The translations under genes and the position numbers were made by a program. DNA of 7,100 nt from Bacteroidota bacterium (GTDB taxonomy: Bacteria > Bacteroidota > Bacteroidia > Chitinophagales > Chitinophagaceae), in NCBI GenBank assembly GCA_021824855.1, contig JAKAJX010000122.1, positions 1 through 7,100 on the forward strand, written 5' to 3'. The notes under the pieces are model-generated. The model was given only the letters and a program-made list of their open reading frames with translations. It ran no database searches and had not been told where the DNA came from. Every line of letters starts with the position of its first letter. Position 1 is the stretch's first letter. Below are positions 1 to 5,861 of the stretch, piece by piece.

Positions 1-669
1 CTCTGCATTGTAGTCGTTTTGTTCAAGTACCATATCAGTAAACATAGTAAATTCAACCAAAGCCTCGTTGGCAGAAAATGGCAAAACATACATAAATGCT
101 GTGCCGTTATGCTGACTAACTGTGAAATCCATAAAAGTAGCAACATTGCTATCAAAAACATTTTTTTCTGTTTTAATAACCCATCCTTTAAAATGTTGCT
201 TTAATTTAAATTTATCATCAATTGCATGAAAGAGTATTGAATTAAAAACAAATGTTGATTGATAAATAGCCGTTGCAGTAAAAACCAATGCTTTATCATT
301 AATAGAATGAATGGAAAGAACTTTCTCTGTTGTGAAATGAACATTAGGGAATGCGGCAGCATATTGCATTACATGGTTATAAAAATCAATTCCTTTAATT
401 AGCTTGTACGTATATGGAGATATTGAAAAAGAAGAATGATACTGCTGAGATTGAAAAGATAATTGCTGCCATTGATGGTAAACAATATCGTCAAAAAGCC
501 CCTTATCTTTTTCCCAAAAACACCATGTTCTATCATTTTCTGTTTTAGCGGCACTATCAATTACTAAAATTTTTTTATGCTGCAGAGATGGCTGTTGCAA
601 TAATCGCATTAATAAACTTAATCCGGCACACCCGGCACCGGTAATAATATAATCGTACTCATTATTCAA
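1..669 (-). CDS. crtY: Lycopene beta-cyclase, CrtY type (partial, C-terminus beyond window)
   Basis: Cyclises the ends of lycopene to beta-ionone rings, giving beta-carotene; an FAD/NAD(P)H-dependent, membrane-associated, non-redox enzyme. The open frame gives 223 residues without a stop and leaves the window still open, roughly 60% of the usual 380-390. Visible motifs: dinucleotide-binding GAGCAG at residues 11-16 after YDYIIT, the family motif DRTWCFW at 46-52, KQHFKGW at 157-163, and FMYVLPFS followed by ALVEFT around 192-208. Glu206 in the last motif probably corresponds to the catalytic Glu described in Pantoea CrtY (from memory). No in-frame ATG exists before the FAD motif, and the frame runs back to the crtZ stop, so TTG at 669 is the likely start, 12 bp after crtZ. 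The nearby ATG at 662 is in another frame and stops after 14 codons. Last visible gene of the operon. Identity is confident; the start is less certain. Confidence 0.93.
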   Translation of the reverse strand, partial: MNNEYDYIITGAGCAGLSLLMRLLQQPSLQHKKILVIDSAAKTENDRTWCFWEKDKGLFDDIVYHQWQQLSFQSQQYHSSFSISPYTYKLIKGIDFYNHVMQYAAAFPNVHFTTEKVLSIHSINDKALVFTATAIYQSTFVFNSILFHAIDDKFKLKQHFKGWVIKTEKNVFDSNVATFMDFTVSQHNGTAFMYVLPFSANEALVEFTMFTDMVLEQNDYNAE

Positions 670-681
670 GTAGAAGAAAAT

Positions 682-1152
682 TTACTGTTGTTGAATTGCT
701 TCATCTCTTCTAATCTTATTCCAGTATTTTCGAGCAACAATCAGCATACCAAAACTTTCTCCTTGCTCTTTACCAATATGTTTATGATGCATTTTATGTG
801 CCCAACGTATTGCCTTTATGTAACGACTATTTATTTTAGAAAACCATTTTATACGCTGATGGATTATTATTTCGTGTACCAAAAAATAGGCAAACCCATA
901 AAGTGCAATTCCAAATCCAATTGCTGCTGTGTAATAATACTGATTTGTAACACCAAACATAATGCATAAAAAGCTGGGTATTGCAAAAATTAAGAAAAAG
1001 GCATCATTCTTCTCTACTTTATTCCCCTTAGGATTATGATGATCTTCATGCAAATACCATAAAAATCCATGCATTACATATTTATGAGTTAGCCAAGTAA
1101 TAGGCTCCATAAGTATAAAAGTTGCCAACATTGTAAGTAGATATGCTATCAT
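682..1152 (-). CDS. crtZ: Beta-carotene 3-hydroxylase, CrtZ type
   Basis: Membrane di-iron hydroxylase of the fatty-acid hydroxylase superfamily that adds hydroxyl groups at C3/C3' of the beta-rings, converting beta-carotene to zeaxanthin. The 156-residue length is typical. All four histidine clusters are present with canonical spacing: H23-x4-H28, H35-x2-H38-H39, H93-x4-H98 and H119-x2-H122-H123. Hydrophobic segments lie at about 1-21, 51-69 and 73-92, matching an integral membrane protein with its iron centre on the cytoplasmic side. It starts 8 bp after the idi stop and is followed 12 bp later by crtY, so it is co-transcribed. With CrtY next to it, the predicted pathway end product is zeaxanthin. 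A fatty-acid hydroxylase of another specificity is formally possible, but the motifs and setting make this unlikely. Confidence 0.95.
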   Translation of the reverse strand: MIAYLLTMLATFILMEPITWLTHKYVMHGFLWYLHEDHHNPKGNKVEKNDAFFLIFAIPSFLCIMFGVTNQYYYTAAIGFGIALYGFAYFLVHEIIIHQRIKWFSKINSRYIKAIRWAHKMHHKHIGKEQGESFGMLIVARKYWNKIRRDEAIQQQ

Positions 1153-1160
1153 AAAAAATA

Positions 1161-1724
1161 TTACATATTAAATGAAAAACTGGTTTGCAGCAAACTATTG
1201 TTTGCTACTTTATTTTCTGTCCACCACTCAAATATTTTAGGAAATGCAATGTAAAACCATGCGGTATAATATTTAGTATCACTATGCAAAGTTTCATTTA
1301 TATGGTACATTGATTTATACGCATACGCATTTACTTCATTTTTATTGGCAATAACTTCGCCATTGTAATTACCAACCAATACATGATCATACTCATGCTC
1401 AATTAAGCCATTATCTAAACTTGCTTTATAGGTAAACTGAAAAACATTTTGCAAACAAGTATGAAATCCCATTTCTTCTTTCAATCTTCTTTTTGCAGCA
1501 GATAAAATTGTTTCGTTGTATCGGGGATGGCTACAACAGGCATTTGACCATAATCCTCCACTATGATACTTTGAAAACGCTCTTTGCTGTAATAACATTT
1601 CGCCTTTATCATTAAAAATAAAAACGCTGAATGCCCTATGCAACAGAGCCTTTTCATGTGCTTCTATTTTTTCCATCAAACCTTTTTCATTATCGTATTC
1701 ATCTACCAAAATTACTTGTTCCAT
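1161..1724 (-). CDS. idi: Isopentenyl-diphosphate delta-isomerase, type I (Nudix)
   Basis: Interconverts IPP and DMAPP, the allylic starter for prenyl chain building; cytoplasmic, metal-dependent. The 187-residue protein matches type I Idi. Visible: His23 and HRAFSVFIFN from residue 29 (metal and substrate shell), the core QQRA...KYHSGGLWSNACCSHP at 46-67 with Cys64 and His66 in the positions of E. coli Cys67/His69, Nudix-box-like KRRLKEEMG at 78-86, and E109-H-E111 matching the second catalytic Glu pair. The frame stays open upstream to 1898, but those 58 residues overlap the end of crtB and do not resemble Idi. The ATG at 1724 gives the family N-terminus and sits 13 bp after the crtB stop, so I use it. 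Its place inside the operon suggests it raises precursor flux when pigment is induced. Confidence 0.95.
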   Translation of the reverse strand: MEQVILVDEYDNEKGLMEKIEAHEKALLHRAFSVFIFNDKGEMLLQQRAFSKYHSGGLWSNACCSHPRYNETILSAAKRRLKEEMGFHTCLQNVFQFTYKASLDNGLIEHEYDHVLVGNYNGEVIANKNEVNAYAYKSMYHINETLHSDTKYYTAWFYIAFPKIFEWWTENKVANNSLLQTSFSFNM

Positions 1725-1737
1725 ACTGTAGCTTTTA

Positions 1738-2574
1738 TTACAATAAATTAAGTTGACTCCGAAAACTTGCTTTTGCCCAAATAAACATTTTATGATAATC
1801 GGGTATTCTAATACGCTGTTGTAATATTTTTTGCGGCTGTACTTTTTTAATTTTAGTAAATAAGGAATAATAATATTTATACGCAACATAAACCCCAAAT
1901 CGGGCTTTAATAGGAAGTTGTATTACACCTTTGTATGCTTGCTGAAAATCATTTTCAATATCGGCTTCAATTAATTGTTTATCACTGTATGTAAATCGCT
2001 CAAAATTGCAATTAGGAAAGTACATTCTTTTTAATCCTTCATAATCGGCTTTCACATCACGTAAAAAATTAATTTTTTGAAATGCAGCTCCCAAGCTTTT
2101 GGCAGCAGGTTCTAACTTTTTATATTTCACCGAATTGCCTTCGCAAAAAACATACAAACACATTAATCCTACCACTTCGGCACTGCCATAAATATATTCT
2201 TTATAATCATTTTCTTCGTAAGCTATTTTATATAAATCCATTTCCATGCTCTTAAAAAAAGATTCAATTAAATTATGATCAATGTTGTATTGATTAACGG
2301 TTAACTGAAAACTATGTAAAATAGGATTTAAGCTTATTTTACGATTGATTGCCTCGTAAGTAGCATCTTTAAATTGCTGTAATAAAAATGCTTTATCGTA
2401 TGCATGAAATGTATCCACAATTTCATCGGCAAAACGAACAAAACCATAAATATTACAAATTGGAACTCGTAAACTTTTGTGCAATAAGTTAATTGCACTG
2501 GAGAATGAAGTACTGTATTGCTTTGTTGTAATACGGCTACACTCTTGGCTTACTTGATGAAACAATTGCATCAT
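1738..2574 (-). CDS. crtB: Phytoene synthase
   Basis: Condenses two geranylgeranyl diphosphates head-to-head into phytoene, the committed carotenoid step; a squalene/phytoene synthase family member, soluble or membrane-associated. The 278 residues show both Asp-rich diphosphate/Mg2+ motifs: YGFVRFADEIVDT at 43-55 (D50, D54) and NFLRDVKAD at 169-177 (D173, D177). Also present are YGSAEVVGLMCLYVF at 129-143 and GLKRMYFP at 180-187, typical of CrtB rather than squalene synthase. Two adjacent ATG codons (2574, 2571) can start it; the first is used. It lies 38 bp after crtI, the widest gap in the operon, and 13 bp before idi. GGPP synthase (crtE) is not in this window. A C30 dehydrosqualene synthase is the main alternative, but the lycopene cyclase and CrtZ downstream indicate a C40 pathway. 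Confidence 0.95.
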   Translation of the reverse strand: MMQLFHQVSQECSRITTKQYSTSFSSAINLLHKSLRVPICNIYGFVRFADEIVDTFHAYDKAFLLQQFKDATYEAINRKISLNPILHSFQLTVNQYNIDHNLIESFFKSMEMDLYKIAYEENDYKEYIYGSAEVVGLMCLYVFCEGNSVKYKKLEPAAKSLGAAFQKINFLRDVKADYEGLKRMYFPNCNFERFTYSDKQLIEADIENDFQQAYKGVIQLPIKARFGVYVAYKYYYSLFTKIKKVQPQKILQQRIRIPDYHKMFIWAKASFRSQLNLL

Positions 2575-2612
2575 AAAGATTGATTGATTTTGATATTACC
2601 TACTATTGATTG

Positions 2613-4133
2613 TTATGAATTGAACTCTGCACTGTACGCATTAACCTCACTATATTTAATTACTTCTTTTGCTACTACTTCTCCACTAATTAAACTCGGC
2701 GGAACACCCGGCCCGGGAACTGTAAGTTGACCGGCATAAAAAAGATTAGCTACTTTTTTACTTTTGCAACTTGGTTTTAAAATAGCCGTTTGCCATAATG
2801 TATTTGCCAATCCGTATGCATTGCCTTTAAACGAATGATATTCTGTAACAAAATCACTATTGGCAAAAGAACTTTTATATATAATATTATTTTTAATTGG
2901 CTCGCCTAATAATTTTTCCATTCTTTCCATAACCATTTCAAAATAATGCTCACGTATTGCATCGGTATCGTTGTTTAATTCGGTTGCAACCGGAATTAAA
3001 ATCATTAAATTCTCGCAACCTTCCGGTGCTACGGTAGTATCTGTTACCGATGCTGCATTTACATAAAACAAAGGATTGGTAGGCCATTCTTTTGTTTCAT
3101 AAATTTCTTTTCCATGCACTTCAAAAGAAGTATCGAAAAATAAATTATGGTGTAAAATATTTTTTAGTTTTTTATTTAATCCTATATAAAATAAAATACA
3201 ACTTGGAGCCATTACTCTCGTATTCCAATATTTTTCTGAATAACTGCGCCATTGTTGCTGCAACAACTTCGATTCAACATGATGATAGTCTGCTCCGCTT
3301 ACTATAACATCTGCATCTAAAAAAAGTTCTTTATTTGATTGTGTATTGATAGATTTAATAGAACGAGCAACCCCATTTTCTACAATAATTTCTTGCACAT
3401 CTTCATTAAAATAAAATTCTACACCCAATTCTTTGGCTACACTGTACATAGCTTCTACAATACTATACATGCCTTTTTCCGGATACCAAGTTCCACCAAC
3501 GATATCGGCATAATTCATTAAACTATATAATGCAGGAGTTTTTTTAGGCAATGCGCCTAAAAACAATACCGGAAACTCCATTAACTCTTTTAATTTAGGA
3601 TGCTTAAAATATTTGGCTACATGCCGTGTGATAGAATTAAATACATCTAACTTAAATATTCCTTTCAATAATTTAATATCTAAAAATTCTCGGAGAGATT
3701 GCCCGGGTTTATGAACCAGTTGATGAATGCCTACTTTGTATTTATATTCCGCTTCGTCTAAAAATTTTTGTAATTTATTGCCGCTTTCGGGTTCAATAGA
3801 ATTAAAAGTATTTTTCAATTCGTTATAATCTGCCGGTATATCTAAGGTTGAATCGGAATAATATATTCGGTAAGAAGGATTGAGTCTTTTAAGTTGATAA
3901 TAATCTGAAACTTTTTTCCCGAAAAGACTAAAATAACGTTCAAATACATCTGGCATCCAATACCAACTTGGTCCCATATCAAAAACAAAACCATCTTGTT
4001 TTAACTGTTTTGCTCTTCCACCCGGTACCGAATTTTTTTCAATTACACTTACTTTATATCCGGCTTTAGCCAAAAATGTAGCAGCAGATAAGCCTGCAAA
4101 TCCCGAACCAATAACAATTACTTTTTGCTGCAC
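2613..4133 (-). CDS. crtI: Phytoene desaturase, CrtI type
   Basis: FAD-dependent desaturase expected to convert phytoene to all-trans lycopene in four steps at the membrane. The 506 residues have the classic CrtI architecture: an N-terminal Rossmann motif VIVIGSGFAGLSAA (GxGxxG at 9-14) with the ribose-binding acidic residue E32, then PGGRAKQL at 37-44 and FDMGPSWYW from 51. Near the C-terminus is the CrtI signature FYAGQLTVPGPGVPPS (about 465-480) followed by GEVVAKEVI. The start codon is GTG: upstream in frame the codons reach a TAG at 4157-4155 with no ATG or TTG, and GTG places the FAD motif at the normal distance. It starts 10 bp after the sigma-factor stop. The number of desaturation steps cannot be read from sequence alone; lycopene formation is inferred from the downstream cyclase. 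Confidence 0.95.
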   Translation of the reverse strand: MQQKVIVIGSGFAGLSAATFLAKAGYKVSVIEKNSVPGGRAKQLKQDGFVFDMGPSWYWMPDVFERYFSLFGKKVSDYYQLKRLNPSYRIYYSDSTLDIPADYNELKNTFNSIEPESGNKLQKFLDEAEYKYKVGIHQLVHKPGQSLREFLDIKLLKGIFKLDVFNSITRHVAKYFKHPKLKELMEFPVLFLGALPKKTPALYSLMNYADIVGGTWYPEKGMYSIVEAMYSVAKELGVEFYFNEDVQEIIVENGVARSIKSINTQSNKELFLDADVIVSGADYHHVESKLLQQQWRSYSEKYWNTRVMAPSCILFYIGLNKKLKNILHHNLFFDTSFEVHGKEIYETKEWPTNPLFYVNAASVTDTTVAPEGCENLMILIPVATELNNDTDAIREHYFEMVMERMEKLLGEPIKNNIIYKSSFANSDFVTEYHSFKGNAYGLANTLWQTAILKPSCKSKKVANLFYAGQLTVPGPGVPPSLISGEVVAKEVIKYSEVNAYSAEFNS

Positions 4134-4143
4134 CTGTATAATT

Positions 4144-4644
4144 TTAATTACGTTCTAATTGATTTTTCAAGAGTTTACGGGCAAAGTGAATTCTGCTTTT
4201 AATAGTACCTAAAGGCTCTTGAAGCATGTCGGCAATTTCGTGGTATTTAAACCCATCAAAGTATAATAAAAAAGGCGTTTTAAATATTTCGGGCAATTCG
4301 TAAATAGCTGCCTGCACTTCTTTAATGTTTAAATTAACCAACGCTTCGTTGGCAACTGCACCCTGATTAAGGTTTAGCAGAAAATCGTTGGGGGTGGCAT
4401 CGAAAATAGTTTGCTGCTTCGATTTTCTGCGATAATTATTGATAAAAATATTTCGCATGATTGTATATAACCAAGCCTTGATATTTGTTCCTGTCAAATA
4501 TTTTTCTCGGTTAGCCAATGCTCTGTACATTGTTTCTTGAACAAGGTCTTTGGCCTGTTCTTGATCTCGAGTTAATGTTATTGCAAAAGGTTTTAAATAT
4601 TCGGTGCTGTTAATTAACACCCGATTGAATTCTACTGCCACCAT
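4144..4644 (-). CDS. ECF-type RNA polymerase sigma factor heading the carotenoid operon
   Basis: A small sigma-70 family protein (166 residues) with only regions 2 and 4. Region 2 includes DLVQET at 33-38 and IKAWLYTIMRNIFINNYRR at 55-73, the -10 recognition/melting segment. Region 4 covers about 116-166, with a helix-turn-helix around YHEIADMLQEPLGTIKSR (134-151) for -35 recognition. The frame opens at ATG 4683, but that codon lies upstream of a good promoter -7 element; ATG 4644 sits about 20 nt after the expected transcription start and is chosen. It is the first gene of the crt operon, 10 bp before crtI. No anti-sigma factor is visible beside it. The role is inferred from position: like LitS in Streptomyces, it may drive carotenoid genes after release by the B12-type regulator. 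Which promoter it recognises cannot be told from this window. Confidence 0.88.
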   Translation of the reverse strand: MVAVEFNRVLINSTEYLKPFAITLTRDQEQAKDLVQETMYRALANREKYLTGTNIKAWLYTIMRNIFINNYRRKSKQQTIFDATPNDFLLNLNQGAVANEALVNLNIKEVQAAIYELPEIFKTPFLLYFDGFKYHEIADMLQEPLGTIKSRIHFARKLLKNQLERN

Positions 4645-4649
4645 ATAAT

Positions 4650-4684
4650 TTTGTTTAACTATTGATTGACCAAAGTTAAACAAA
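4650..4684. promoter_or_regulatory. Palindrome 1: perfect 11-bp inverted repeat over the -7 element (candidate operator)
   Basis: TTTGTTTAACT (4650-4660) and AGTTAAACAAA (4674-4684) are exact reverse complements separated by 13 bp. The right arm overlaps the -7 hexamer of the sigma-crt promoter and the repeat spans the expected transcription start, so a protein bound here should block initiation. The core half-site TTGTTTAAC recurs as TTGTTTAAT in palindrome 2 with the same centre-to-arm geometry. The most likely ligand is the MerR/B12 regulator encoded just upstream, but this assignment is inference. Confidence 0.7.
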
Positions 4685-4703
4685 TAATTTTTAGATTGCC
4701 AAA
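4671..4703 (-). promoter_or_regulatory. Promoter of the sigma-crt operon (Bacteroidota housekeeping type)
   Basis: On the minus strand, TAACTTTG (4678-4671) matches the Bacteroidota -7 consensus TAnnTTTG at every defined position. TTTG at 4703-4700 matches the -33 element with a 21-bp spacer. Transcription would start near 4665, leaving a leader of about 20 nt before ATG 4644. This is the main reason for preferring that start over ATG 4683. The match suggests that the operon is read by the primary sigma factor and controlled by a repressor, rather than depending only on its own ECF sigma. Confidence 0.72.
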
Positions 4704-4706
4704 TTT

Positions 4707-4739
4707 TTGTTTAATATTTTTATAAAAAAGATTAAACAA
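4707..4739. promoter_or_regulatory. Palindrome 2: perfect 9-bp inverted repeat upstream of the -33 element (candidate operator)
   Basis: TTGTTTAAT (4707-4715) and ATTAAACAA (4731-4739) are exact reverse complements with a 15-bp spacer. Measured on the same 9-bp cores, palindrome 1 has cores at 4651-4659 and 4675-4683, so both repeats have a 24-bp core-to-core offset. Their centres are 56 bp apart. The repeat lies just upstream of the -33 TTTG, so the two palindromes bracket that element. A terminator hairpin is unlikely: the arms are nearly all A/T and no GC stem is present. Confidence 0.62.
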
Positions 4740-4810
4740 TTTTATATTGAAAAAATTCTTATTTCGCAATACAGCAAACTTCAATCAGTTACCTGTTTCT
4801 ACCACTTATT

Positions 4811-5689
4811 TTACATGCTGCTAATAAAATGCATTACTTCGGAGAGAGATTTACACAAACTAATGTTGTCGGGAATTTTTTTCTTATAGTTTAATGTGTG
4901 ATAACCTGAAATGATGATTGAAAAGCCGGCCAATTGCTGATGTAATTGATTTAAAAAATGATCGAACCGGAAGTTGCCCATTACAGATGTAATATGCGTA
5001 TAAATAAAATGCGGCTGCTTTAGCTTAGCCAAATATTGAATATCTCTTAACGGAACATTTGCACCTACATATATTATTTTAAATCCTCTTTCTTTCAAAA
5101 TAAAATTAATAAACAACAATCCCAACTCGTGGTATTCACCTTCGGGTAAAAATAATAAAGCCACTTTATTTCGCTGAACCGGACTTACCACATTATCAAT
5201 ACCTACAATAATTTTTTGCCTAATAATATTGGTTACTAAATGTTCTTGTGCAGGAATAATATGATTGGTTTGCCATAAAATGCCTATCCGTTCTAAAAAC
5301 GGAAATATAATTTGTATAATTGCTTTTTCTACTCCTTTGGCAGCAATATAATTTTCTAATTCAGCCTCTAATTTCTCTAAAGAAAATTCAACCAAATACT
5401 TTATCAGCTCATTTATTACACGCTCTTGTTGTGCTTGTTGGTTATTTAATCCTAATACTTTTTGCTTAATCTCTTGTTCACTCAGCTTATCAATATGCGA
5501 AATCTTAAAACCATATTTATTTAATAAAGAAATGTTCAATAAAGTTTGCAACTCGGCATTACTGTAATGCCTAATATTTGTTTCGGTACGTTGTGGTTTT
5601 AAGAACGAATAGCGTTGCTCCCATATTCGTATTGTATGAGCTTTAATGCCCGATAAATTTTCTAAATCTTTAATACTAAAAACATTCAT
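4811..5689 (-). CDS. MerR-family B12-binding transcriptional regulator (CarH/LitR-like photoreceptor)
   Basis: Predicted light-sensitive repressor using adenosylcobalamin, controlling the adjacent carotenoid operon. The 292 residues show three parts. An N-terminal MerR winged helix occupies about 3-70 (SIKDLENLSGIKAHTIRIWEQRY, then RHYS). A helical B12-cap domain at about 90-170 carries the Wx9EH motif, W139 followed by E149-H150, which covers the adenosyl group in CarH. A C-terminal B12-binding Rossmann domain at about 174-292 has E185-x-H187-x-x-G190, the cobalt-ligand loop. Length and order match CarH/LitR. Position 140, next to W139, is Gln; in Thermus CarH the residue after the Trp is the His recruited as second ligand after illumination (from memory). 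It lies 166 bp upstream of the sigma gene in the same orientation, with two palindromes in the gap. A B12-independent CarA-like mode is possible but less likely with these motifs intact. Confidence 0.9.
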   Translation of the reverse strand: MNVFSIKDLENLSGIKAHTIRIWEQRYSFLKPQRTETNIRHYSNAELQTLLNISLLNKYGFKISHIDKLSEQEIKQKVLGLNNQQAQQERVINELIKYLVEFSLEKLEAELENYIAAKGVEKAIIQIIFPFLERIGILWQTNHIIPAQEHLVTNIIRQKIIVGIDNVVSPVQRNKVALLFLPEGEYHELGLLFINFILKERGFKIIYVGANVPLRDIQYLAKLKQPHFIYTHITSVMGNFRFDHFLNQLHQQLAGFSIIISGYHTLNYKKKIPDNISLCKSLSEVMHFISSM

Positions 5690-5861
5690 GTGGTATAGCC
5701 AATTAATTAAACCGCTTAAAAAAATGAAATAACAAAATACTTTACAAAAAAGTTGTGTTAGGTATCAGTTTTTTTTCAACCATCCTTATTATTCATTCAT
5801 TTAACGCTCAACAGAAAGATTGATTTGTGCAATCATTTCATTTCTTATATTCGTTATTACG
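5690..5861. other. Divergent intergenic region between the B12-type regulator and rel
   Basis: This 172-bp AT-rich gap must hold promoters for both flanking genes. For rel (plus strand), TATATTCG at 5846-5853 matches TAnnTTTG at five of six defined positions, with TTTG at 5824-5827 and an 18-bp spacer; initiation there would leave only a few leader bases before ATG 5862, so this is weak. No clean TAnnTTTG is seen for the regulator on the minus strand; the nearest is TATTTTGT near 5738-5731. No copy of the TTGTTTAAY half-site occurs here, so autoregulation through that site is not supported. No tRNA, repeat or small ORF of note is seen. Confidence 0.35.

Noticed and set aside
688..969. 93-codon open frame on the plus strand
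   Set aside because: Antisense to crtZ, whose histidine motifs prove the minus frame; the plus-strand product has no domain.
1725..1898. Upstream extension of the idi reading frame by 58 residues
   Set aside because: It lies inside the 3' end of crtB in another frame, has no Idi-like content, and ATG 1724 gives the normal family N-terminus.
2602..4668. ACTATTGATTG occurs in the crtI-crtB gap (2602-2612) and in the spacer of palindrome 1 (4658-4668)
   Set aside because: An 11-bp AT-rich match is expected by chance somewhere in 7 kb, and the two contexts share no other promoter feature.
5742..5760. Possible operator-like ACAA...TTGT symmetry upstream of the regulator gene
   Set aside because: Only four bases per arm pair and it does not match the TTGTTTAAY half-site.
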